Shown here one piece after another: positions 48,655 through 60,099 of a stretch of DNA of 64,000 nt. A model generated the notes under the pieces. The model saw only the letters and a program-made list of their open reading frames with translations. It was not told the DNA's origin and did not search any database. A program made the translations under genes and the position numbers. This stretch comes from Sphagnum compactum (Eukaryota; Bryophyta; Sphagnopsida; Sphagnales): NCBI GenBank assembly GCA_965153455.1, contig OZ234498.1:11470001-11534000 (forward strand), in the 5' to 3' direction. The number at the start of each line of letters is the position of its first letter. Within the stretch, counting starts at the first letter, position 1.

Positions 48655-49567
48655 TGTTGCAACCTTAGCCTTGGGTTCGTAACCAAGGCAAAGGCTTGCA
48701 AGGTTGCACGACAAGAGTGGAGCCCGGGAGTCACATCTCGTGCTTCCGGGAGTGCAAAAGAGTGTGAGGGAATGAACCCTCACACTCCCAAGTGAATTCC
48801 CATTTTGGGAGTTGGAGTCCCAATGGACTCCTGAATCTTCAAAGGACGATTGCAAGGGTCAAAACCCATTGGATCGAAGAGTTCTTTATATCATTGGAAA
48901 GTTATTGAAACGTAGATGTCTAAGATGGGCTCGCATGACCCATTTGGACATCTGAAAAACAAGTTATGGTCAAAAGAAAGGCTGGGAATCAAATTGGCAA
49001 TTTGACTCTTGATCACTAAAAGTCAAGAATCGACCCGATTTCCTTGCGTGCAGATGGCGTGCGACATACCGTTTGAACGCTCTCAACAAGGGCTACAACT
49101 TTGCTATAAAACGCATCTCAATCAGAGGTCCTCACACGAAGTTATGGGGTTCCAAAGTTGTAGGAGTCCCAGCCTTGGGAATTTCAGGATTCCCATTTGG
49201 GAGTCCCGAGACAAAATGCCATTTGGATGTGGGGCTCGCAGAAAGGCGCATAATATACTATAAGGGGGAAGGTGGTGGCTTCCCCCAAGTCCGGGCCGTG
49301 GTGAGTCTTGTGAGTCCGAGTTGCCCGTGGTTCGTTCTAACACCAAAAGTGCTCCAACTATGCACTAACCACTTTGTGTTGGTTTTGTGCAGGTCTGTGT
49401 GAATAGTCGATGCTTGTCACTCTTCCTAGTCCCATTTCGGAGCTCCAGCACGCCCCTCTACCCCTCCAAAGTGCTACGAGCCAGGGAGCGTGCCCCAACT
49501 CCTTACTCTTTCGTTGTTTTCTGTTTGGACTCACATTTGAGTCCCTCAAGGAGTTGGGAGTGCGTCA
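48655..49567 (+). mobile_element. Solo LTR with 5 bp target duplication TTATT
   Basis: The element begins TGTTGC and ends GCGTCA, the TG...CA form of LTRs, and TTATT flanks both sides (48650-48654 and 49568-49572). The other arm of the inverted repeat keeps the empty site (CATTATTGATC at the equivalent place near 59280), proving the insertion and its borders. Length is 913 bp. It is GC-richer than its surroundings, with a possible TATA-type box (ATACTATAAGGGG, about 49254). No gag, pol or second LTR is present, which fits recombination between LTRs. Confidence 0.88.
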
Positions 49568-50085
49568 TTATTGATCTGCACACCAAAAAAAAACTACTAG
49601 CATTGAAAAGTGCAAAATGCAGATTTAATAGCTAGCAATGAACATTTGTCACAGACTAATCACAACGTCAAATCGGCTTTAGTAGTTTTACACGCACATT
49701 GCACACCGAATCCCATTTGATGTGGACAATGGATGGATAGTGATAACAAATTTGGATTCCCAATTGATGCGTACAATTGGAATTTCCTGCAAATGTACAC
49801 ACACCAGGGTTGGACATTGCACAATGCACACCAAATTGTCATGTAACAACCTTGAGTGTTGAAGTTCATGGATTGGGATTGGGCATTACAAAATGCACAC
49901 AAAAAACACAAACAAACGTAAAAAATCCAAACAATAGTGAACATTATGCACACAAATGCACACAACAAAGTTGACAAACTTCAATATTTTATAATCGGCA
50001 CTAGAGTGCACACTACACACACAACATTGTGCCACACAAAAAATGTCCATGGACTTCATGAATCACATCCACGATTCTGCAATGT

Positions 50086-50330
50086 GCGCACAACGACGAC
50101 GAAACATAACACTTGCTGGTCGAAACTCCAGAGTCCAAAGCCTAGTCTATAGTGTGCACACAATAATAACGGAACACAACAATCAATCGGAACTCCAAAG
50201 TCTAGAACCTAATTTGTTATGTGCACACAACAACGATGAAACATAACAATTGGTGGAAACTCCAAAGTTTAGAGCCCAAAGGTTTGGATGTAGTGTGTGC
50301 ACAATAACAATAATCGAAATTCCAAAGTCC
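50086..50330 (+). repeat. ~70 bp minisatellite with TGTGCACAC and AACTCCAAAG words
   Basis: Four diverged units each contain a TGTGCACACAA-type word, an ACGAAACATAAC-type word and CGAAACTCCAAAGTC. Starts are near 50086, 50153, 50221 and 50295. The mirror copy lies at about 58520-58775 in the right arm, so the units predate the inverted duplication. TGCACAC words are dense through 49690-50300. Confidence 0.7.
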
Positions 50331-51007
50331 AGGCTCAAGAGGTTTAGGAATCCAAAACCAGAAGGCATATAAATCCTAGTTATGATCAAACTAGAGCCTT
50401 GAAAACTTAGCTTAGTGGTCAAGAGTCTTCGACTCCTTAGTGTTGGTTAGTTTAGTTCAAGCTTGAACATTGAACCATCACTCATGACCCCATAGCCTCA
50501 CTTCACCTTGATCAAGATAGTTGTTGCAAACAACAACTTGCAACGACTTTAAATCATTAAACAACAAGTGCCACTCAAAGATTCACTCATCATTCATGTC
50601 AATAGCAAGCACTAAGAAATTAGAACAATGAGCGTTGTAAACAATGAATGACAAACGCCAAATGACGAATGTTGGAGCTTGTAGACTCAGGAGTTTAAGT
50701 CCCTAACTTCCAAGTTTGGTGTTCGAATAAACACTACATAGTACACCAGGGTTTTGCAAGGGTAGCAAAAACAGGTTTTGGGAAGGTTTAGGTTTATCGA
50801 AAACGGGTTTGAGGGAAGGAGTTAGGGTTATGAAATCAATGGCCTTTAGGGTGACAATCTAATGATCTATTGATTCTAGAAGGTAGATTGTGTGATTCAC
50901 GATTTCCCTTCGGCAACGAGGAGGTAAAAACCCTATCTACGTTGTTTACATGCATGCGACTCTGATTTTTTTTTTATGAGATATTATGGAATTTTACTAT
51001 TAACCCG

Positions 51008-51025
51008 CCCCCCCCCCCCCCCCCC
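51008..51025 (+). repeat. Poly-C tract (18 C)
   Basis: An uninterrupted run of 18 C close to the inner edge of the left arm. Its partner is a 19 G run at 57838-57856. Confidence 0.95.
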
Positions 51026-51101
51026 TTTGTGATTCGCTAGCCCAATATTTAGGTTTTAAAAAAGGGAATTTTCGCTCAAAAAATAAACACCGATCCACAA
51101 G

Positions 51102-52629
51102 TATGTGTTCAATTGTTGTTTTTTTTTAGTTGTTTTTGTTATCTATGTGATAAAGTTGTTTATAGTTGAAATTTTAAGTTTCTTAGCCTTTTGTTGGTAG
51201 TACAAGGATGTTATATTGACAAGGTTTAAGTCTCATTATATTTGGTTTATGTTATGCATTTCCTTTCACATGATTTGGGTATGAAATGTTTGAAAGTTTT
51301 TTTTATTGGTAAATGAATTCAAGTCACTCTATAATTTTCTACAATAAAGCTTGGAATTAATTGAACAAATGACAATTTGCTATCATTGGAAGTTATAGTA
51401 CTTGAAGGAAAGGACAACAAGGTTAAGTTTTTCAACAAGCAATCATATTAGAGCCCTAAATGTGAAAGTAATCCAAAGATTGGTCATTTGTAAAAACTTA
51501 AAGCAAACAACTATGTTGAAAAGGTGAGTGGTCTATCTTGCTTGAAAAAAATTGAAAAAATATAATAAACAATCGTCTATTGAGATTATGGTCATTTATG
51601 CTCCCTCTATTGCTTAATTTAATTGCACAAAATCTTGATCAAAAGATAACAACAATAATTCAAACTTGTGTTGTTGTGGATCTTTTTGGGTGATATGGTA
51701 GTTTGATTGTTGTGTTAAAAAGGAGGAATTTGAAAACCAAAATTTATGCAATAAACAAGTTTAGGGTTAGAATTCTTCCAACATTTTTGAACATGCAGTA
51801 GTTATAGTTTTCAAAAGTTAGTTTCGTCATGTTAAACATGCATTTGTTTTACATTTGTTGGATGTTGCATGATTATTGTCAAACCCTGATAGGTGATGTA
51901 TTTTCTTTAATGTGAACATTACAGATGGAGGGGGGCCATCCAAATGGTTTTATGTTCTCTCCTCTTTCACCTCTGCTAATAATGAATGTGACCTTCCTCT
52001 TCTTTGTTCTAAGTCTAAGATTCTACCTTATGCATTTCTCCTTTTTATAACCCATTTGAATATTGCATTAAAGAGGTTTTTCTCAAGATGGGGGTTTTTC
52101 TTTCATAATGTAATTTCCTAATGTGTGGGTTTGTCATTTTTCATAATGTAATTCCATTTCATGTGACATCGATTACATCAAAATCTCAATTTGTTAATTA
52201 AAACTACAACACATACACATTTCTTTGTGTCTTTTATTGTTAGATGAATAAAAAAACTAAAGCTTTGGAAGACAAATTGGAGCAAAGGGAAATTGGATTT
52301 GTGTTTTTTTTGCAAGTATGAATGATAGAGGTCTTGGACTTTAAATCCACTAGAAGAAATTTGGGAATTAACCACTAACTTTTCGATTATGTTTAGTTGT
52401 AATGGACACATGCCATAAGACACCAAATTGCAAAATACAACGTGGCATGGTATGAATTAGTAGTTGCATATAGTTGCAACTACAATCCATTTTTCATCCA
52501 TTACCATGGATGATTGTAGATATGATGTGGACTCCATGTAGCCTACAAGGATCTTCACTTTGCAACTACAATTTGCAATTATATTTGCAACTAACCTTTA
52601 AATACTCACACAATGGCAAGTGTTGTGGC
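51102..52629. other. Spacer of the inverted duplication, first part
   Basis: Single-copy with respect to the arms. No gene recognised. Confidence 0.5.
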
Positions 52630-53170
52630 TATTAACCTACTTACTACCTAGATAAAATAACATGTAGGTAATCTTGCTAGCCAACTTATTAGGCTTATTA
52701 ACCTAGTGGCTAGCCTCCTAGTAAGCTCAGCTAGACACTTATCTAAGCAAAATAATAAATAGGTATGTAATATGTGTTCACCCTAGCTTAGCCTAGTCTA
52801 CTTTACTTAGACTAAACTAATCCTTAAGATACAAGTACAAGGATTTGAACCCCTCACCTTCATGAATTTAAACCAAATTTCTGACCATTGCACCACACCT
52901 TTATAAATTGATAAAATTTGTCAATTTATTTATTTCACATCTTGTTACATACACTAGTTACATAGGTAATTAAGAAAGTAGGTAATATGTAGGTAGATGG
53001 CCTATTTATTTATTTATTTGCTTGGGTGAAATAATAGGTGGGTAGATAAATAATAGGTGTCTACCATAGTTATCTAGCCTAACCAATTAAACTTACTTAA
53101 CCTATTATCCCTACCTAACCTAACCTTACCTAGCCTAACTTACTTAGCACATATATAAGGTAACCTACAT
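52630..53170. repeat. TAGG/TAGT/TAAC array with embedded tRNA-like sequence
   Basis: Words such as TAACCTACTTACTACCTAG and CTAACCTAACCTTACCTAGC run through the segment. A tRNA-like sequence (52836-52905) interrupts it. It is the longest array outside the 9-12 kb region, and no GGGTG MITE was found in it. Confidence 0.65.
52836..52905 (-). repeat. tRNA-like (SINE-head-like) sequence
   Basis: On the minus strand box-A-like GTGGTGCAATGG is followed by a perfect-looking box B, GGGTTCAAATCC, about 40 bases on. The spacing and flanking words match 25036-25106. No complete cloverleaf is apparent. Confidence 0.45.
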
Positions 53171-54546
53171 AGGGTATGTCTATGCTACTTTATACCCCAA
53201 ACCAAAGATATGACTACCAGCCACCAGAGCCCCATGAGGGATGGATGGTCCATGGACAGGAAACACTTTTCCATTGGTGGATGGTTAGTACATAGGTAAC
53301 CACCATGGTTAACTACTGGAAGTAAGACAACAATCCTGAAAGCTTTAATGAACTTTTCAGCCTACTCAGGTTGACCTAGTAGGGTGTGGTAGTAGGGGTT
53401 AGGGTATATGTGAAGAAGTTAAGACAAAACACTGCTGAAATGATGTTTGAACTTTTGAGCAACCTGCAAAGGTCGCCTTTGCAGTCTGTGATACGAAGAT
53501 AAGGATATGGGCATTGGGTATACCTATGTGAAATAAGACCAAAAAGAAAAGAAAAAGAAAAAGCTGCTGAAATTATTATCTTCACCTTCTCAGCTTAGGA
53601 CACGGACTGATTGTCATCAGTCACTGAAGCATTGAACAGGAACTGGGAATTGTGGTTTTTATTTTCGGGTGCTGCATAATTTCAATGTACGGGTTTCCTG
53701 GGTTGTTATCAGCAACAGTTGTTTGTTTTGATTTTGCTGAAGTAAGTAAAGTATGTATCTATATATGACAACCCTCCTCTGGCTCCACATTTTCTTGCTG
53801 TGTCTGCTCATGAAGTGATGATGAACCAATCGTCAAGTAAATAGTACACTACAGCCGCGTGTGTGCGCAGGTGCTTTTTCTTCACAGTATATCTCTCTCA
53901 ATGCTCTCATTTGTTTTGTTATTTTATATGGGTTTGTCAAATGTCTTGGGTCTGACAAATTAGTGAATATTGGGATGTCCCTCTTACCGTCAAAATCTGT
54001 GTGGCAGTCTGACATTCTGAATTTCTAAGATCCTACAAAAGCCGGTTTTTCTTCAGTTTGACTGGTTTAGTTCTGAAGAACCCTGGTGCTGCAAAGTGGC
54101 TGAGAGACACAGAGAGAAATTAGCAGTGACTAGATTTTTGTCAATGAAGAGAAGAGGGTCACTTACATTAGAGATTCTACATAGCACTAATTATTTGATT
54201 GCAGCAGGCAAACCATGTTTCATTATCGACTTGGTAACTGGCGAGAGGCTGAAGGTTACTGCATATAATTGAGCTGTGGAGCGGTGAGATTATGTGGGGG
54301 TAATTTTGGGCCTGGGGCCTGTTAATGGACATAACCGGTTGCCTGCAATGAGGAGTTATGGTGGTGGACCAATGGTGCATCAGGGTGCTCCACACACATG
54401 AGTTAGAACTCAACTATGGCTGTCCTCTGGTATGCATGCTTCCACACCTCCCAACAACTGGTTGTGAAATGGGCTACCCTTGAGGGCATTATGGTTGTAA
54501 GCTCCCAGTATCCAAGGGGCAGTGGCCCCCAGATGTAGGGATCTTA
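53171..54546. other. Spacer DNA, less AT-rich, nothing recognised
   Basis: No supported gene. The composition suggests it is not recent transposon DNA. Confidence 0.45.
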
Positions 54547-55060
54547 GAGCATCCCCAGGCAGTGCTCAGTATGTGACCATGCAGAAATGTTTCTCACATC
54601 CAAGTTTAGTTATTTACTTTTTTCCAAACACCACTCCCACCCCACAAAAAAAACTAACCAATCAGAAACAGGGAGCAGCAGTCAGATCATATTTATTACA
54701 CTCTTCTCTGGCAGGTGTACAAGATGTGAAATTACTAGTAATAAGAAATTACTAATCTCCCCAGAATGTGCAAAAACTGTGGCCCAAAACCATTTTGCTG
54801 AGCCAAACCAGGATGTTTTGACTTTTCTTCATCCAATTTTTTAATTTCCAGGGTCACATACTGAGACTACTGACTTTCACCATTTTGCTGAGCCAAACCA
54901 GGATGTTTTGACTTTTCTTCATCCAATTTTTTAATTTCCAGGGTCACATACTGAGACTACTGACTTTCACCATTTTGCTGAGCCAAACCAGCATGTTTTG
55001 AGTTTCTCCATCCAATTTTTACTGTGCAGGGTCACATACTGAGTACTACTGGGGATGCTC
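54547..55060 (+). mobile_element. PIF/Harbinger-type MITE with TTA target duplication
   Basis: The left end GAGCATCCCCAGGCAGTGCT then CAGTATGTGACC is mirrored by a right end reading GGTCACATACTGAGTACTAC then TGGGGATGCTC. TTA flanks both sides (54544-54546 and 55061-55063), the TWA-type duplication of PIF/Harbinger elements. The element is 514 bp and non-coding. Related copies are at 22081 and 26231, with a distant one at 1690. Confidence 0.88.
54791..55020 (+). repeat. 90 bp tandem repeat (2.6 copies) inside the MITE
   Basis: CATTTTGCTGAGCCAAACCA recurs at 54791, 54881 and 54971, an exact 90 bp period. The repeated unit includes the subterminal GGGTCACATACTGAG sequence, so the right subterminal region was multiplied. 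The third unit is more diverged. Confidence 0.9.
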
Positions 55061-55570
55061 TTACAACCATAAGGGGAACCAATAGTTGACCACCAGAGCG
55101 TTTTTTTCCAACTTTATGATGTAGCTGAAGTAGAGATCATCTGTGGGATGATTAAAGCAGATCTGGCTAGAAATGAAAAAATGTAAAAGGAATTAAAGCA
55201 TCCTTCTACATAGTCTGCTGCCAAACTGCAACCTAATACAGAAATCTGGAGAATTCTTTTTTAATTTTTGAAGTTTGGCAACTAGGAAACCCAAAAAACA
55301 CTTTTTTTAATCTCCATTTTCCATACAAAAACTGTCCAATGTGGCAAAACCTGTCCCACCTAGGAAAAAGCCTAAAACATGTACCTGGATAGGACAGCAT
55401 AATGGGTTACATTGCAATAGTGCCCCAGACCAGCCATATATGTAAGCTTCACACTTCAATGGTCAGATTGGTGAACTCCATCCTAGCCTATAATATCACA
55501 CCAACTTTCTTCTTTCTCTAATCATCAAGTTCTTGCTGGGAACTAAATAGTCTTTGGACTGTTCTGTTCA

Positions 55571-55963
55571 GGCATGCCATAACAGCTATGGTTGGAATTG
55601 TCTGTAATGATGCAAAGAGGTCACATCTTGAAGGAAAGTGATGTGCGTCTGTCCATGGAATGTGATCAGAACTTTTTGGATGCATTTTGCTGTTTATCTG
55701 ACCTTAATTTCTTTCAACCAGAGAAAAGACTTGTTTCTGTAATACCTTCGGAAGTATTTGATGAAGTCGGTAGCAACAAGTATGAAACATGCACCAATCT
55801 TCTTCAAGATGAAACAAGCAGATCATTGCATAATGGATCTGCCCTTGAAATGACATCCATAAGGATGATACATATTCGACATACTAAATTGGAAACACAT
55901 GGTGTTTCATATGGTGAAGCCCAAGTGGATTGGTCAGTGATGCCTCAAATGTTCATATAGTTG
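55571..55963 (+). CDS. Exon-like open frame, unknown protein
   Basis: After a plausible acceptor (CTGTTCAG, about 55571) a frame stays open for about 120 codons, with in-frame ATGs at about 55607-55612 (MMQRGHILKESDVRLSM). The composition is balanced and hydrophilic (PEKRLVSVIPSEVFDEVG, LQDETSRSLHNG), unlike the neighbouring AT-rich repeats. I recognise no domain and found no partner exons. It could be one exon of a broken gene carried between the inverted arms, or a chance frame. Confidence 0.25.
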
Positions 55964-57464
55964 ACTCCACATGACTGGAGGGATACCAAACTTTTGGCTG
56001 ATTGGGTGCATCGCAACGTCTCTACCCTTAACGGCAGAGTCAATAAAGTAGGACCATGCATAGAACAGATTAAATACCACATGTTGCATTTTATAAAATA
56101 GAAAAGTGGGTGGGTGGGTGAGTGAGTGAGGAGAGGGAGAGGGGGTTGTACGGTGGTGTGTGTGACATCAAGTGTGCAAGATAGCAGTATTCTTTTGGGC
56201 TTTGCGTGAAACTAGCTATCCATCAACCTGTGTGCTAGGGAGTTTTGAATACTAATGCTTTAACAATTTATCAGGTGTCTAGTGCTGGCTGGGAACCTTT
56301 AACTTAATACTACCATCAAACTGCAGTTTGTGCACGGATACACAGACCAAGATTTTTTCATGTCCTGTCTGATATCAAGAGTGCTGAATTGAGGTAGCAC
56401 AACTTGCCCTAATTCAATCCCCATGCCAATGGTGTTGATTATAGTGCACTGTACAATCCCCAGCTGTGTGTACAATGACTAAGTTAATTCACCCATGCAG
56501 CATACTCAGCCAGAATCTCTCATCCATGGAAAAGCCTGCATTCTGAACCAAAATAAGTTGGCTAAACTCATGCATAGTGTGGGGTGAAGCCTGTGAGTGA
56601 TGGTATTATCGAAATAAGGGCACATTAGGTGAGAGCCAAGAGCAAGCCTGATTTTGATAATGCTCTCACCCACAGGCTTTACACAACAAAAGATCAATGC
56701 AACCTTCAAAGAGCAGGGCTTTCCATTTTTTTTGTAAAACCCACCATGAAAACAGAATTTCCACTTGTGGAAATAGAGAAATAATTGTACAATATAATGT
56801 GCCCTGCTATTACACTGCATAAATTGCAAGGGGCCTTTATGTAAAGAATAAAATCATAGCTCATGAGCCACCCAATATTTAGCATTTGTACAGGCCATCA
56901 CACAATAAAAGTGGTTGTACATCCAAATCCTGCCAGGGGGCTTGACAATGAAGGGGGTGAACAACTCAGGGAGCAATAGCAGTAATATTGCAAACATCAT
57001 CAAGAGAAGATGTAGCTTGAGGAACAGTGGTAGGCTGTTGCAGTTTAATGAGGCATAAGAAGGTTGAATGTAACTCAGTTCATTTCTCTTCAACTGCATT
57101 GATGTACACTTGTCCTCATGAAGTAATAAGGGACATAGCTTAACAAGGAGAGAATGCAAAAACAATCATGTGCTTGCTTCATTTCACCTCCCCCATTAGT
57201 ACTTGCTTCAGTGCCACATATATACATAATTGTTTTTACTGGAGAAATTTTACATGAAGGTAAAATTAATAATGGAAACATGAAATAATTTTGGAGGTTT
57301 CCAATCGCTAGAGTTTGAAGAAATTTATATAATTGAAATATTGCTCTCTGGTTTGTGCCATTTATATCTACCTCTTCCAAGCCTAACTACTTCACTCCTT
57401 TTTTTTACCCTGCACCTAAATAAATATAAAAAGACAAATTAACATCAATTTTTCATGTCCATCT
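55964..57464. other. Spacer DNA with a short hairpin, no gene recognised
   Basis: Minus-strand frames of about 100 codons at 56506-57380 show no known motif. A hairpin at 56587-56680 is listed separately. Confidence 0.45.
56587..56680. repeat. Imperfect hairpin, 29 bp arms
   Basis: The left arm AAGCCTGTGAGTGATGGTAT then TATCGAAAT pairs with a right arm whose reverse complement is AAGCCTGTGGGTGAGAGCAT then TATCAAAAT. The arms differ at about five positions and the loop is about 35 bases. The size resembles a microRNA precursor or a tiny foldback element. Confidence 0.5.

Positions 57465-57492
<28 letters not shown>
57465..57492 (+). repeat. (TA)14 microsatellite
   Basis: An uninterrupted TA run. 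Confidence 0.95.
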
Positions 57493-57496
<4 letters not shown>

Positions 57497-57759
57497 AATA
57501 ATCCACCTCTTTCAAGCCTATCTACTTAACCCATTTTCCCTACTCATCTACATGGACATGAAAGATCTAGCATAAATAATGAACTATTGAAAACCATATG
57601 AGAACATAAAAAATGGGGGAGTGGAGAGAGATTTTACTAAGTTTGGAACTTTAAAATAAATTTTTTAAAATATTTGGTTTCAATACTAACCAAAATGTAG
57701 ATGGATGCTTAAATGTTTTATTTTTATATCTTACTCATAAACAAATTTGGCTAAATCTT

Positions 57760-59961
57760 CTTGTGGATCGGTGTTTATTTTTTGAGCAAAAATTCCCTTT
57801 TTTTTTAAACCTAAATATTGGGCTAGCGAATCACAAAGGGGGGGGGGGGGGGGGGGTAATAGTAAAATTCCCAAATATCTCATCAAAAAAAAATCAGAGT
57901 CGCGGGCATGTAAACAACGTAGATAGGGTTTTTACCTCCCCGTTCCCAAGGGAAATCATGAATTGCACAATCTACCTTCTAGAATCACACAGATCATTAG
58001 ATTGTCACCCTAAAGGCCGTTGATTTCATAACGCTAACTCCTTCCCTCAAACCCATTTTTGATAAACCTAAACCTTCCCAAAACCTGTTTTTGCTACCTT
58101 TGCAAAACCCGTTTTCAAGTGTGTACTATGTAGTGTCTATTCGAACACTGAACTTGGAAGTTAGGAACTTAAGCTCGTGAGTCTACAAGTTCCAACATTC
58201 GTCATTTGGTGTTTGTCATTCATTGCTTGCAACGCTCATTGTTCTAACTTCTTTGTGCTCGCTATTGACGTGAATCATGAGTGTATCTTTGAGTGGTGCT
58301 TGTTGTTTAATGATTTAAAGTTGTTGCAAGTTGTTGTTTGCAACAATTATCTTGATCAAGGTGAAGTGAGGCTATGGGGTCATGAGTGGTGGTTCAATGT
58401 TCAAGCTTGAACTAACTAACCAACACTAAGGAGTCAAGGACTCTTGACCACTAAGCTAAGTTTTCAAGGCTCTAGTTTGATCATAACTAGGATTTATATG
58501 CCTTTTGGTTTTGGATTCCTAAACCTCTTGAGTCTGGACTTCGGAGTTTCGATTGTTGTTATTGTGCACACACTCCATCCAAACCTTTGGGCTCTAAACT
58601 TTGGAGTTTCCATCAATTGTTGTGTGCACATAGCAAATTAGGTTCTAGACTTTGGAGTTCCGATTGATTGTTGTGTTCCGTTATTATTGTGTGCACACTA
58701 TAGACTAGGCTTTGGACTTTGGAGTTTCGACCAGCAAGTGTTATGTTTCGTCGTCGTCGTGCGCACACTGCAAAATCGTGGATGTGATTCATGAAGTCCC
58801 TTTACATTGTTTGTGTGGCACAATGTTGTGTGTGTAGTGTGCACTGTAGTGTCGATTATAAAGTATTGAAGTTTGTCAACTTTGTTGTGTGCATTTGTGT
58901 ACATAATGTTCACTGTTGTTTGGATTTTAAAAGTTTGTTTGTGTTTTTTGTGTGCATTTTGCAATGCCCAATCCCAATCCATGAACTTCAACACTCAAGG
59001 TTGTTACATCACAACATGGTGTGCACTGTGCAGTGTCCATCCATGGTATGTGTACATTTGTTGGAATTTCCAATTGTGCACATCAATTGGGAATCTAAAT
59101 TTGTTATCATTGTCCATCCATTGTGCGCATCAAATGGGATTCAGTGTGCAATGTGCGTGTAGATTTACTAAAGCCGATTTGACGTTGTGATTAGTTTGTG
59201 ATGAATGTTCATTGCTAGCTATTGAATCTACACTTTGCACTTTTCAATGCTAGTAGTTTTTTTTGGTGTATAGATCAATAATGCGGGTTTCAGTATATGG
59301 AAACTCACTCCTTGGTGATGTTAGCCAATCTTGAATCTGTATTTCATTCATGCTAGCTTACGCACCCACTTTTGAAAACATCAAGATTCATGTGTATGCA
59401 CATTGAAAGTTGCAGAATCCAGACACACATTGAGTCTTGCACTTGTTTGTAAAATTAATAGTGAATAATAATGATCTAAAATTTTTAGGGTCTGGCTTTC
59501 CATGTTTTAATTCAGATTTCTTCTATGAGGCTGCAAGTAATGGGCAGGGCACTAGGCACACAATGCAAGCATTTTTTGTTTGAAATGCATTCGAATTTCT
59601 TCTCGTAGATATACAAGGTGAACATTTCCTAATAAACCTCCTTATTTTTCATTTTTAAATTCTAAATTGATTATGTTGTTTCAAATTTGAATCAAGTTGT
59701 TTGATTCTAGTTTCAATCATGCTTCCAAGATTGCAAGTTCCAAATAATTTTAAATTTAAGTATTTTTTGGTGGTCGAGTTCTAGAAGAAACCTTTGCACC
59801 TGATGAATCTTTTTCTTTTAATGTACCTAAATTTAGTCACATCCAGTGAGCAAAAAAACCAACAACAAAACCCTAAATTTAAATTTTTTTTTGGTGGTCA
59901 AGTTCCAAAAGAAGCCTTTTACACTTGATGAATCCTTTTCTTTTGATGTACTTGAATTTAA
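57760..59961 (-). repeat. Right arm of the 2.2 kb inverted duplication
   Basis: The inverted match of 47970-51101 without the solo LTR. The inner edge is sharp: homology begins at CTTGTGGATCGGTG (57760). At the outer edge a ~110 bp tandem block (GGTGGTCAAGTTC-type, about 59770-59990) makes the exact border ambiguous by one unit. Outside this arm lies the hAT transposase, not Harbinger. Confidence 0.9.
57838..57856 (+). repeat. Poly-G tract (19 G)
   Basis: Mirror of the 18 C run at 51008-51025. Confidence 0.95.
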
Positions 59962-60099
59962 TCACATCCAAGTGAGCAAAGAAACCTAAATTAAAACCCT
60001 AAATTGACAACTATTGCACCTTATAATTCTCTTGATGTGTTTGAACATTCTAAAAACCTTAACCCTATTGTTGTTGAAGATGTGCATGCTTTTAAATTT

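Larger units (their letters stand above)
47970..51101 (+). repeat. Left arm of a 2.2 kb inverted duplication
   Basis: Read in reverse complement, this arm matches 57760-59961 along its whole length with scattered substitutions. Landmarks in both arms include GCTCAAAAAATAAACACCGA, GGGCTAGCGAATCACAAAG, TTAGAGCCCAAAGGTTTGGA, AATTTGAAACAACATAA and a tandem ~110 bp block ending near the outer edge. The arm is 3132 bp, but 918 bp are a later solo-LTR insertion with its TSD, leaving about 2214 bp. No conserved coding frame is present apart from the outer tandem block. Confidence 0.9.
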
